From positions 21,789,670 through 21,853,669 of the forward strand of contig OZ020593.1 of NCBI GenBank assembly GCA_963971535.1: a DNA stretch of 64,000 nt, given 5' to 3'. The notes under the pieces are model-generated. The model was not told the DNA's origin. It worked only from the letters and a program-made list of their open reading frames with translations, and did not search any database. The stretch is from Notolepis coatsorum. Lineage: Eukaryota; Chordata; Actinopteri; Aulopiformes; Paralepididae. A program made the translations under genes and the position numbers. Of the stretch, positions 52,301-64,000 are shown piece after piece (position 1 is the first letter of the stretch; each line of letters begins with the position of its first letter).

Positions 52301-55300
52301 TATGAAATATTTTTACTGTGTACTTTTTGAGTAATTTCAGTTTTAAAGTCCCCAGAATCAGCATTTTCGACTAACTTTGATGTGGGATAAAAAAAGATTT
52401 TCCCATAAGCACCTTATGAAACTGCCATGGTTGTACTTAGTACCTCTTAGACTACCTGTACAAATTATATGAAATATTTTTACTGTGTACTTTTTGAGTA
52501 ATTTGAGTTTCAAAGTCCCCAGAATCAGCATTTTCGACTAACTTTGATGTGGGATAAAAAAAGATTTTCCCATAAGCACTTGATGAAACTGCCATGGTTG
52601 TACTTAGTACCTCTTAGACTACCTGTACAAATTATATGAAATATTTTTACTGTGTACTTTTTGAGTAATTTGAGTTTCAAAGTCCTCAGAATCAGCATTT
52701 TCGACTAACTTTGATGTTGGATAAAAACAATTCTTCCCATAAGCACTTTATGAAACTGCCATGGTTGTACTTAGTACCTCTTAGACTACCTGTACAAATT
52801 ATATGAAATATTTTTACTGTGTACTTTTTGAGTAATTTGAGTTTCAAAGTCCTCAGAATCAGCATTTTCGACTAACTTTGATGTTGGATAAAAACAATTC
52901 TTCCCATAAGCACTTTATGAAACTGCCATGGTTGTACTTAGTACCTCTTAGACTACGTGTACAAATTATATGAAATATTTTTACTGTGTACTTTTTGAGT
53001 AATTTCAGTTTTAAAGTCCCCAGAATCAGCATTTTCGACTAACTTTGATGTGGGATAAAAAAAGATTTTCCCATAAGCACCTTATGAAACTGCCATGGTT
53101 GTACTTAGTACCTCTTAGACTACTTGTACAAATTATATGAAATATTTTTACTGTGTACTTTTTGAGTAATTTGAGTTTCAAAGTCCTCAGAATCAGCATT
53201 TTCGACTAACTTTGATGTTGGATAAAAACAATTCTTCCCATAAGCACTTTATGAAACTGCCATGGTTGTACTTAGTACCTCTTAGACTACCTGTACAAAT
53301 TATATGAAATATTTTTACTGTGTACTTTTTGAGTAATTTGAGTTTCAAAGTCCCCAGAATCAGCATTTTCGACTAACTTTGATGTGGGATAAAAAAAGAT
53401 TTTCCCATAAGCACCTTATGAAACTGCCATGGTTGTACTTAGTACCTCTTAGACTACTTGTACAAATTATATGAAATATTTTTACTGTGTACTTTTTGAG
53501 TAATTTCAGTTTTAAAGTCCCCAGAATCAGCATTTTCGACTAACTTTGATGTGGGATAAAAAAAGATTTTCCCATAAGCACCTTATGAAACTGCCATGGT
53601 TGTACTTAGTACCTCTTAGACTACTTGTACAAATTATATGAAATATTTTTACTGTGTACTTTTTGAGTAATTTCAGTTTTAAAGTCCCCAGAATCAGCAT
53701 TTTCGACTAACTTTGATGTGGGATAAAAAAAGATTTTCCCATAAGCACCTTATGAAACTGCCATGGTTGTACTTAGTACCTCTTAGACTACCTGTACAAA
53801 TTATATGAAATATTTTTACTGTGTACTTTTTGAGTAATTTCAGTTTCAAAGTCCCCAGAATCAGCATTTTCGACTAACTTTGATGTGGGATAAAAAAAGA
53901 TTTTCCCATAAGCACCTTATGAAACTGCCATGGTTGTACTTAGTACCTCTTAGACTACCTGTACAAATTATATGAAATATTTTTACTGTGTACTTTTTGA
54001 GTAATTTGAGTTTCAAAGTCCTCAGAATCAGCATTTTCGACTAACTTTGATGTTGGATAAAAACAATTCTTCCCATAAGCACTTTATGAAACTGCCATGG
54101 TTGTACTTAGTACCTCTTAGACTACGTGTACAAATTATATGAAATATTTTTACTGTGTACTTTTTGAGTAATTTGAGTTTCAAAGTCCCCAGAATCAGCA
54201 TTTTCGACTAACTTTGATGTGGGATAAAAAAAGATTTTCCCATAAGCACCTTATGAAACTGCCATGGTTGTACTTAGTACCTCTTAGACTACCTGTACAA
54301 ATTATATGAAATATTTTTACTGTGTACTTTTTGAGTAATTTGAGTTTCAAAGTCCCCAGAATCAGCATTTTCGACTAACTTTGATGTGGGATAAAAAAAG
54401 ATTTTCCCATAAGCACCTTATGAAACTGCCATGGTTGTACTTAGTACCTCTTAGACTACCTGTACAAATTATATGAAATATTTTTACTGTGTACTTTTTG
54501 AGTAATTTCAGTTTCAAAGTCCCCAGAATCAGCATTTTCGACTAACTTTGATGTGGGATAAAAAAAGATTTTCCCATAAGCACCTTATGAAACTGCCATG
54601 GTTGTACTTAGTACCTCTTAGACTACGTGTACAAATTATATGAAATATTTTTACTGTGTACTTTTTGAGTAATTTGAGTTTCAAAGTCCCCAGAATCAGC
54701 ATTTTCGACTAACTTTGATGTGGGATAAAAAAAGATTTTCCCATAAGCACCTTATGAAACTGCCATGGTTGTACTTAGTACCTCTTAGACTACCTGTACA
54801 AATTATATGAAATATTTTTACTGTGTACTTTTTGAGTAATTTGAGTTTCAAAGTCCTCAGAATCAGCATTTTCGACTAACTTTGATGTTGGATAAAAACA
54901 ATTCTTCCCATAAGCACTTTATGAAACTGCCATGGTTGTACTTAGTACCTCTTAGACTACCTGTACAAATTATATGAAATATTTTTACTGTGTACTTTTT
55001 GAGTAATTTGAGTTTCAAAGTCCCCAGAATCAGCATTTTCGACTAACTTTGATGTGGGATAAAAAAAGATTTTCCCATAAGCACCTTATGAAACTGCCAT
55101 GGTTGTACTTAGAACCTCTTAGACTACCTGTACAAATTATATGAAATATTTTTACTGTGTACTTTTTGAGTAATTTCAGTTTCAAAGTCCCCAGAATCAG
55201 CATTTTCGACTAACTTTGATGTGGGATAAAAAAAGATTTTCCCATAAGCACTTTATGAAACTGCCATGGTTGTACTTAGTACCTCTTAGACTACCTGTAC

Positions 55301-55615
55301 AAATTATATGAAATATTTTTACTGTGTACTTTTTGAGTAATTTGAGTTTCAAAGTCCCCAGAATCAGCATTTTCGACTAACTTTGATGTGGGATAAAAAA
55401 AGATTTTCCCATAAGCACCTTATGAAACTGCCATGGTTGTACTTAGTACCTCTTAGACTACCTGTACAAATTATATGAAATATTTTTACTGTGTACTTTT
55501 TGAGTAATTTCAGTTTCAAAGTCCCCAGAATCAGCATTTTCGACTAACTTTGATGTGGGATAAAAAAAGATTTTCCCATAAGCACTTTATGAAACTGCCA
55601 TGGTTGTACTTAGTA
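46385..55615 (+). repeat. 167-bp satellite array, forward, about 55 monomers plus one divergent monomer
   Basis: The anchor gccatgg recurs from 46581 to 55597 (9016 bp), i.e. 54 steps of 167 bp with a net loss of 2 bp (a tt deletion near 49822). The first unit (46385-46560) is divergent. Two main monomer types: A (gatgtgggataaaaaaagat) and B (gatgttggataaaaacaatt). B units sit at spacings of 6, 5, 8, 5, 8, 1, 2, 5, 5 monomers. The monomer holds the dyads CATAAG-cac-CTTATG and GTAC-tta-GTAC. No ORF. Confidence 0.97.
48373..52713 (+). repeat. Two tandem 13-mer higher-order repeats (about 2170 bp each)
   Basis: Block 48373-50542 recurs as 50542-52713. Both carry B monomers at the same spacing (5 then 8), the private variant acttagaacc (49431 and 51600) and cacttgatgaaac (about 50406 and 52577). 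The lengths, 2169 and 2171 bp, differ only by the 2-bp deletion. A partial third copy follows at about 54049-55615, with acttagaacc at 55107. Confidence 0.9.
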
Positions 55616-57500
55616 CTTGGGTTTAGATTTTTCCTTTTTCCTTTTAATTAACATTTCTATTTCGAGGTCGATTCCATGCCGTATGAGTAAAATTTTAACA
55701 TTTGGTTATTACTCTGGATATAAAATTAACATAGACAAAACAGAGGCACTGGCTATTGGGGGGAACATTTCTCAACAGGCCATATCCCTCTTCCCTTTTA
55801 AATGGCCAAGTACTGGTATTAAATATTTAGGCATACCATAACACCCACATTTGACCAATTTGTATAAAGCCAAGTACACGAGGCTTATCAATAAGATCAG
55901 AGAGGACGTGGATAGATGGACTGTTCTGCCTCTTTCCTTGATAGGGAGGGTGGAAATAATCAGAATGAACATACTCCCTAGACTACTGTATCCGTTTCTA
56001 ATGCTGGCCATCCCAATTGGTAACCACACTTTTACTAAATTTACTAAATCAATTACTCTCACGTTTAATATGGCAGGGGAAATTACCTAGTGCGTTTTAA
56101 AACATTACAGCTGGCCAAGCATGGTCGAGATTTACGATACAAATATGGAGAGCGGTCCAGAAAGAGTTCAGTTTGCCTTTAACATCGGGCCTGACCTCAA
56201 TTGGTTTCATTGGGGACTTTACACCATCAATTCTGGATGCAGGATTCAGTGGATGGAGGACAAAGGGTCTGAAATTTGTTTACCAATTTATTCACTCCGG
56301 CCAGCTTAAATCCTTCCAACAACTCAGAGTGGAGTTTAGCCTTCCTAGTACTGACTTTTTCAGATGTCTCCAATTAAGGATTTTTTTTGAAAACCAGGAA
56401 GATTGGGACAAAAAATTCGACACCCTTCTCCAATAGAACGCTTTATAGCTAATATACAAATTGATGCTTCAAAACAAAAAATTCGTTCTAAATTATATCA
56501 AAACCTAATATCAATGAACCCCAACGACTCGCTATACATTAAGTTGAAGTGGGAGGCTGAGCTCCAACAGGAGATCTCACAAGAAGAGGAGTGGTTCGAT
56601 GTTTGTACTGAATTACATAAGGTGACTAATTCTAACTCCTGGAGAGAATATATATGGAAGGTCATTAGTATGTTTTTCAAGACCCCCTTATTGACTGCTA
56701 AAGCAGGTACAACTCCCACAAGCCAATGCTGGAGGGGATGTGGTGAACAAATTAACCATACATTTTCTGGACATGCCCAAAATTATGTCACTTCTGGGTA
56801 CGGTGACCAGGTGTCCCCCTTTTGGTTGTACTGTTTCCACCATTTGAGACCGCGTCCCACGTATTGAGAGGATGTCCCTCTTTTCGAAGCAAAAATCGAA
56901 CACAAGACATTCCTGTCAAGTGATAAAGTTTGAATATTTAAAACAGATGTTAGGTGGTAACAAGCCGGCTGCCAGTGCCAAGATGAATGTGGAGAGATAT
57001 AATTCTGTATTTAATTTGTATTTATTTTGATTTAACCTTAATCTATTCGGTGAAGACGAGTTATTCTAATACAAAAATTTACATTATCTATCTGTCCCAC
57101 CAAAATCTTACTGTTGTCCTGCTTTTGGACTTTTTGCATTCAGGGATGTAAAAAAAAGTATTCGACATGGACATCCCACAAGATTTCAAAACTGCCATCC
57201 TCGGAGTCATAACGGAGGGCATTGAGGGAAGGAAAAGTGTGTATCTTCTTCAAATACTGTTAACTGCTGCCAAGAAAATTATCACACAGTCCCCCAACAC
57301 ATAACCAATGGCTAAACAAAGTTAAAGAAATTCAGGACATGGAGAGGATGACTCATCTGATCAGGTTGCAAGGTGAACAGTTCGATATAAAGTGGGCTTG
57401 TATAGAGCGTATAGGGCTATAAAGGCACTGCATTATATTTATTTTCATCTTATTTCCCATTTGATTGTCATTTTCTTTTAAAAATGTGTTTGATTTATCT
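55616..57500 (+). mobile_element. Decayed L1-like LINE fragment in the satellite spacer
   Basis: Broken frames encode SGYKINIDKTEALAI, FKWPSTGIKYLGIP, LINKIREDVDRWTVLPLSLI, GRVEIIRMNILPRLLYPF, then QFIHSGQLKSFQQLRVEFSL, WREYIWKVISMFFKTP and CWRGCGEQINHTF. This is the order of the RT thumb and C-terminal zinc-knuckle region of fish L1-type elements. Stops near 55839 and elsewhere show decay. 56795-56940 seems foreign. An L1-like 3' part (MERMTHLIRLQGE-like) lies at 57330-57400. Confidence 0.8.
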
Positions 57501-57504
57501 CACC

Positions 57505-57564
57505 AGTAATACTTACCAATGTACAGTTTTGCTTGTAGTGTTCCCCACCCACCCCGCCTAACCA

Positions 57565-57601
<37 letters not shown>

Positions 57602-57860
57602 ACCCCACCTACCCAACCTCCTCCAATGTACGTCTTTTTTACGTCAAATGTATATACTCTCTTTTCTGGACTCAACAGTACTGTATTTTTTTATCTGCAA
57701 ATTCTGGTGTACCTGTTTTTCTTTTTCTTTTTATGTTTCCCCCACGCCCCTTCCCCAAGCATAGCAGTCTCGGTACAGACATGATGTTAAACGTGTTGTA
57801 AAGTATATCTGCATATCTGTACTGTCTTGATTTTGTGCTGAATAAAAAAATATGATGAAC
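57505..57860 (+). mobile_element. LINE 3' UTR copy with long C tract
   Basis: ccaatgtacagttttgcttg, a CCACCC-rich part with a C run of about 33 (57568-57600), then aatgtatatactc: matches the 3' UTR of the element at 22.3-24.7 kb. Confidence 0.7.
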
Positions 57861-58428
57861 ATTTCTATTTCACAATGACATTGCAATTCTAAATGATTGA
57901 ATCAATACAATAGTTTTAGCAAAAAGTCATGAACTTGTAGTTGTGGAATGACTGTTTTTGATTATCTAGCACAAATGAACAGGGTTGGTTCATTATACTT
58001 TTAGACTGCATTGTCAAAATTTCACGAAACACAGTGAAAATTATTTTTGGATGTATTGCAAGAAGATATTTTAACTTTTACCTTTAAAACAGTATAACTG
58101 TAGTAGCACGTGCCAATATTAGAGTTTTTATAGTTTGTTTTTTAACTTTTGTTTTGGCTTTTGATGTTCAACTTACCTAGGTTGCTTTGATGTTGCAATA
58201 AAAACACACATACAAGCATCTTTGAAATTAGCATGATGTATTTGAAATACAAAATTACTATTTACACATATAATATCAATAAACGTAGATACTTATAACA
58301 TATATTTGAAAATAAAATGAATATGAACACCTTTAACTATATATATACATTCTACTAAAAGTAAGTAGTCATGCCAATAATAAAAATATGAATATCCAAC
58401 TAAACTACATAGATAAGCATAGGAGATG
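57861..58428. other. AT-rich spacer, nothing recognised
   Basis: No coding frame, no repeat shared with the rest of the window and no terminal inverted repeat seen. Confidence 0.5.
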
Positions 58429-59726
58429 AGCAAATATTAAAAACAAAAAATGAAAGCTTATCAACTGAAACAGTCATTCAGTGATTGTGTCTATGTATGA
58501 CAAAAACAGGCAAACAGATTGTTAAGTGTAAGTACAGTATTAATGTTTGCATGTAACTGCACTTTAACTGTTCCACAGTAAGAGGGCGCTATAGGCGTAA
58601 GGAGACGCAGCTATTGTAACTGACGTCAGGTATCAGGTATAAGGGATTGTTCCCTGCCCCTCTGTCTCTCTCTCTCTCTAGCTCTCATGGAGAGCAGGTC
58701 TAGTGGCGCAAATGTACATATTAAATAAACCACGCCAGTTAAGGCTAAAGGAGAAAATATTAAAAACAAAAAATGAAAGCTTATCAACTGAAACACTGTC
58801 ATTCAGTGATTGTGTTTATGTATGACAAAAACAGGCAAACAGATTGTTAAGTGTAAGTACAGTATTAATGTTTGCATGTAACTGCACTTTAACTGTTCCA
58901 CAGTAAGAGGGCGCTATAGGCGTAAGGAGACGCAGCTATTGTAACTGACGTCAGGTATCAGGTATAAGGGATTGTTCCCTGCCCCTCTGTCTCTCTCTCT
59001 CTCTAGCTCTCATGGAGAGCAGGTCTAGTGGCGCAAATGTACATATTAAATAAACCACGCCAGTTAAGGCTAAAGGAGAAAATATTAAAAACAAAAAATG
59101 AAAGCTTATCAACTGAAACAGTCATTCAGTGATTGTGTCTATGTATGACAAAAACAGGCAAACAGATTGTTAAGTGTAAGTACAGTATTAATGTTTGCAT
59201 GTAACTGCACTTTAACTGTTCCACAGTAAGAGGGCGCTATAGGCGTAAGGAGACGCAGCTATTGTAACTGACGTCAGGTATCAGGTATAAGGGATTGTTC
59301 CCTGCCCCTCTGTCTCTCTCTCTCTCTAGCTCTCATGGAGAGCAGTCTAGTGGCGCAAATGTACATATTAAATAAACCACGCCAGTTAAGGCTAAAGGAG
59401 AAAATATTAAAAACAAAAAATGAAAGCTTATCAACTGAAACACTGTCATTCAGTGATTGTGTTTATGTATGACAAAAACAGGCAAACAGATTGTTAAGTG
59501 TAAGTACAGTATTAATGTTTGCATGTAACTGCACTTTAACTGTTCCACAGTAAGAGGGCGCTATAGGCGTAAGGAGACGCAGCTATTGTAACTGACGTCA
59601 GGTATCAGGTATAAGGGATTGTTCCCTGCCCCTCTGTCTCTCTCTCTCTCTAGCTCTCATGGAGAGCAGGTCTAGTGGCGCAAATGTACATATTAAATAA
59701 ACCACGCCAGTTAAGGCTAAAGGAGA
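58429..59726 (+). repeat. Four tandem copies of a 323-325 bp promoter-like unit (A-B-A-B)
   Basis: The anchor gagggcgctatagg recurs at 58582, 58907, 59230 and 59554. Copies 1 and 3 read gaaacagtcattcag and gtctatg; copies 2 and 4 read gaaacactgtcattcag and gtttatg. Each unit has a CRE palindrome TGACGTCA, a CT tract, a short ATG frame, AATAAA and a G+C-richer middle. Composition is LTR-like but no gag/pol or primer-binding site was seen. Confidence 0.9.
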
Positions 59727-59992
59727 CCTCGTCGTCATGACCAGTTATTGCTCCCCATGTGACTCTGTCAACACAGATTTTCCCCCCTTTTTCTTAATTA
59801 TTCTGCCCTAGTTGCAGAGACAGCAATTCCAATTGCTTCCTGGCTTCCTGGCTTCTTGGAGTTGGTCCTGATTCACCCCCAGGCACTGCTCATGGAACCA
59901 TCTTTCACAGGTGTCACACTGTAGCTGTAAAATGAAATGAGTCACCATCAAATCTGATACATCTTGTCATCGGAAATGATGAAGTAATGAAG
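59727..59992. other. Unique spacer before the inverted satellite
   Basis: No gene or repeat recognised. Confidence 0.5.
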
Positions 59993-62900
59993 TGCAATAG
60001 AGTGCTTATGGGAAAATCTTTTTTTTATCCCACATCAAAGTTAGTAGAAAATGCTGATTCTGGGGACTTTGAAACTCAAATTACTCAAAAAGTACACAGT
60101 AAAAATATTTCATATAATTTGTACAAGTAGTCTAAGAGGTACTAAGTACAACCATGGCAGTTTCATAAGGTGCTTATGGGAAAATCTTTTTTTATCCCAC
60201 ATCAAAGTTAGTCGAAAATGCTGATTCTGGGGACTTTAAAACTGAAATTACTCAAAAAGTACACAGTAAAAATATTTCATATAATTTGTACAAGTAGTCT
60301 AAGAGGTACTAAGTACAACCATGGCAGTTTCATAAGGTGCTTATGGGAAAATCTTTTTTTATCCCACATCAAAGTTAGTCGAAAATGCTGATTCTGGGGA
60401 CTTTGAAACTGAAATTACTCAAAAAGTACACAGTAAAAATATTTCATATAATTTGTACAGGTAGTATAAGAGGTACTAAGTACAACCATGGCAGTTTCAT
60501 AAGGTGCTTATGGGAAAATCTTTTTTTATCCCACATCAAAGTTAGTAGAAAATGCTGATTCTGGGGACTTTGAAACTCAAATTACTCAAAAAGTACACAG
60601 TAAAAATATTTCATATAATTTGTACACGTAGTCTAAGAGGTACTAAGTACAACCATGGCAGTTTCATAAGGTGCTTATGGGAAAATCTTTTTTTATCCCA
60701 CATCAAAGTTAGTCGAAAATGCTGATTCTGGGGACTTTGAAACTGAAATTACTCAAAAAGTACACAGTAAAAATATTTCATATAATTTGTACAGGTAGTC
60801 TAAGAGGTACTAAGTACAACCATGGCAGTTTCATAAGGTGCTTATGGGAAAATCTTTTTTTATCCCACATCAAAGTTAGTCGAAAATGCTGATTCTGGGG
60901 ACTTTGAAACTCAAATTACTCAAAAAGTACACAGTAAAAATATTTCATATAATTTGTACAAGTAGTCTAAGAGGTACTAAGTACAACCATGGCAGTTTCA
61001 TAAGGTGCTTATGGGAAAATCTTTTTTTATCCCACATCAAAGTTAGTCGAAAATGCTGATTCTGAGGACTTTGAAACTCAAATTACTCAAAAAGTACACA
61101 GTAAAAATATTTCATATAATTTGTACAGGTAGTCTAAGAGGTACTAAGTACAACCATGGCAGTTTCATAAAGTGCTTATGGGAAGAATTGTTTTTATCCA
61201 ACATCAAAGTTAGTCGAAAATGCTGATTCTGAGGACTTTGAAACTGAAATTACTCAAAAAGTACACAGTAAAAATATTTCATATAATTTGTACAGGTAGT
61301 CTAAGAGGTACTAAGTACAACCATGGCAGTTTCATAAAGTGCTTATGGGAAGAATTGTTTTTATCCAACATCAAAGTTAGTCGAAAATGCTGATTCTGAG
61401 GACTTTGAAACTCAAATTACTCAAAAAGTACACAGTAAAAATATTTCATATAATTTGTACAAGTAGTCTAAGAGGTACTAAGTACAACCATGGCAGTTTC
61501 ATAAGGTGCTTATGGGAAAATCTTTTTTTATCCCACATCAAAGTTAGTCGAAAATGCTGATTCTGGGGACTTTGAAACTGAAATTACTCAAAAAGTACAC
61601 AGTAAAAATATTTCATATAATTTGTACACGTAGTCTAAGAGGTACTAAGTACAACCATGGCAGTTTCATAAGGTGCTTATGGGAAGAATTGTTTTTATCC
61701 AACATCAAAGTTAGTCGAAAATGCTGATTCTGAGGACTTTGAAACTCAAATTACTCAAAAAGTACACAGTAAAAATATTTCATATAATTTGTACAGGTAG
61801 TCTAAGAGGTACTAAGTACAACCATGGCAGTTTCATAAAGTGCTTATGGGAAGAATTGTTTTTATCCAACATCAAAGTTAGTCGAAAATGCTGATTCTGA
61901 GGACTTTGAAACTCAAATTACTCAAAAAGTACACAGTAAAAATATTTCATATAATTTGTACAGGTAGTCTAAGAGGTACTAAGTACAACCATGGCAGTTT
62001 CATCAAGTGCTTATGGGAAAATCTTTTTTTATCCCACATCAAAGTTAGTCGAAAATGCTGATTCTGGGGACTTTGAAACTCAAATTACTCAAAAAGTACA
62101 CAGTAAAAATATTTCATATAATTTGTACAGGTAGTCTAAGAGGTACTAAGTACAACCATGGCAGTTTCATCAAGTGCTTATGGGAAAATCTTTTTTTATC
62201 CCACATCAAAGTTAGTCGAAAATGCTGATTCTGGGGACTTTGAAACTCAAATTACTCAAAAAGTACACAGTAAAAATATTTCATATAATTTGTACAGGTA
62301 GTCTAAGAGGTACTAAGTACAACCATGGCAGTTTCATAAGGTGCTTATGGGAAAATCTTTTTTTATCCCACATCAAAGTTAGTCGAAAATGCTGATTCTG
62401 GGGACTTTGAAACTGAAATTACTCAAAAAGTACACAGTAAAAATATTTCATATAATTTGTACAGGTAGTCTAAGAGGTACTAAGTACAACCATGGCAGTT
62501 TCATAAGGTGCTTATGGGAAAATCTTTTTTTATCCCACATCAAAGTTAGTCGAAAATGCTGATTCTGGGGACTTTGAAACTCAAATTACTCAAAAAGTAC
62601 ACAGTAAAAATATTTCATATAATTTGTACACGTAGTCTAAGAGGTACTAAGTACAACCATGGCAGTTTCATAAAGTGCTTATGGGAAGAATTGTTTTTAT
62701 CCAACATCAAAGTTAGTCGAAAATGCTGATTCTGAGGACTTTGAAACTCAAATTACTCAAAAAGTACACAGTAAAAATATTTCATATAATTTGTACAGGT
62801 AGTCTAAGAGGTACTAAGTACAACCATGGCAGTTTCATAAGGTGCTTATGGGAAAATCTTTTTTTATCCCACATCAAAGTTAGTCGAAAATGCTGATTCT

Positions 62901-64000
62901 GGGGACTTTGAAACTGAAATTACTCAAAAAGTACACAGTAAAAATATTTCATATAATTTGTACAGGTAGTCTAAGAGGTACTAAGTACAACCATGGCAGT
63001 TTCATAAGGTGCTTATGGGAAAATCTTTTTTTATCCCACATCAAAGTTAGTCGAAAATGCTGATTCTGGGGACTTTGAAACTCAAATTACTCAAAAAGTA
63101 CACAGTAAAAATATTTCATATAATTTGTACACGTAGTCTAAGAGGTACTAAGTACAACCATGGCAGTTTCATAAAGTGCTTATGGGAAGAATTGTTTTTA
63201 TCCAACATCAAAGTTAGTCGAAAATGCTGATTCTGAGGACTTTGAAACTCAAATTACTCAAAAAGTACACAGTAAAAATATTTCATATAATTTGTACAGG
63301 TAGTCTAAGAGGTACTAAGTACAACCATGGCAGTTTCATAAAGTGCTTATGGGAAGAATTGTTTTTATCCAACATCAAAGTTAGTCGAAAATGCTGATTC
63401 TGAGGACTTTGAAACTCAAATTACTCAAAAAGTACACAGTAAAAATATTTCATATAATTTGTACAGGTAGTCTAAGAGGTACTAAGTACAACCATGGCAG
63501 TTTCATCAAGTGCTTATGGGAAAATCTTTTTTTATCCCACATCAAAGTTAGTCGAAAATGCTGATTCTGGGGACTTTGAAACTCAAATTACTCAAAAAGT
63601 ACACAGTAAAAATATTTCATATAATTTGTACAGGTAGTCTAAGAGGTACTAAGTACAACCATGGCAGTTTCATAAGGTGCTTATGGGAAAATCTTTTTTT
63701 ATCCCACATCAAAGTTAGTCGAAAATGCTGATTCTGGGGACTTTGAAACTCAAATTACTCAAAAAGTACACAGTAAAAATATTTCATATAATTTGTACAG
63801 GTAGTCTAAGAGGTACTAAGTACAACCATGGCAGTTTCATAAGGTGCTTATGGGAAAATCTTTTTTTATCCCACATCAAAGTTAGTCGAAAATGCTGATT
63901 CTGGGGACTTTGAAACTGAAATTACTCAAAAAGTACACAGTAAAAATATTTCATATAATTTGTACAGGTAGTCTAAGAGGTACTAAGTACAACCATGGCA
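59993..64000 (-). repeat. 167-bp satellite array, inverted, at least 24 monomers
   Basis: Reverse complement of the array at 46.4-55.6 kb. The anchor ccatggc runs from 60152 to 63993 = 3841 bp, exactly 23 steps of 167 bp. Both A and B monomers are present; B units have spacings 1, 2, 1, 5, 3, 1, unlike the forward array. The array begins in mid-monomer at 59993 and continues beyond the window. Confidence 0.97.

Noticed and set aside
46385-55615. CENP-B-box-like motif (ttcgactaactttga) in each monomer
   Set aside because: Only the first half (TTCG....A) fits the consensus; the required CGGG is absent.
58680-59050. Short ATG frame in each 324-bp unit (about 13 codons)
   Set aside because: Too short, frameshifted in the third copy, and no evidence of translation.
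46385-64000. CRISPR-like array
   Set aside because: Head-to-tail monomers with no unique spacers, in an intron-containing eukaryotic genome.

Overview
The window looks like ray-finned fish (teleost) nuclear DNA. It carries three vertebrate genes with ordinary GT-AG introns, set in a dense background of fish-type LINEs, tRNA-headed SINEs, short hAT-like transposons, fold-back MITEs, minisatellites and satellite DNA. Nothing prokaryotic or organellar was seen. I cannot name the species.

Genes (all splice junctions were read by eye and the reading frame closes across each one). REXO4 (+, 2558-9077, 8 coding exons, 479 aa) is a DEDDh 3'-5' exonuclease tied to ribosome biogenesis. CACFD1 (-, 31669-14215, 5 exons, 168 aa) is the Flower-domain membrane protein and has a 13.5-kb first intron. 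PTCD2 (-, 45973-33061, 10 exons, 383 aa) is a mitochondrial pentatricopeptide-repeat RNA-processing protein. REXO4 and CACFD1 converge tail to tail. From memory, they are near neighbours on human chromosome 9 while PTCD2 is on another chromosome, so PTCD2 beside CACFD1 would be a fish arrangement. The three genes share no pathway and there is no sign of co-regulation beyond proximity.

Layout. 1-2.2 kb: LINE 3' ends. 2.5-9.1 kb: REXO4, with a coding minisatellite in exon 2 and MITE, SINE and hAT insertions in its introns. 9.1-14.2 kb: 3' regions of the two convergent genes plus a SINE and a hAT. 14.2-31.7 kb: CACFD1; its introns hold two minisatellites, several hAT elements with perfect 8-bp target duplications, a fold-back element, and a 5'-truncated LINE with a long open RT frame. 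31.7-33.0 kb: intergenic. 33.0-46.0 kb: PTCD2; its introns hold a LINE interrupted by its own family, nested hAT and SINE insertions, a minisatellite that amplifies the PTCD2 exon 6 splice donor, and a stray copy of the end of CACFD1 exon 2. 46.4-55.6 kb: a 167-bp satellite of about 55 monomers with 13-mer higher-order structure. 55.6-60.0 kb: a spacer with a decayed L1-like LINE and an A-B-A-B tandem of a 324-bp promoter-like unit. 60.0-64.0 kb: the same satellite in inverted orientation, running off the window.

The observations I rate highest are the inverted 167-bp satellite arrays starting about 0.4 kb from the PTCD2 start codon, the minisatellite that repeats a real 5' splice site, and the duplication of a CACFD1 exon end into an intron of PTCD2.
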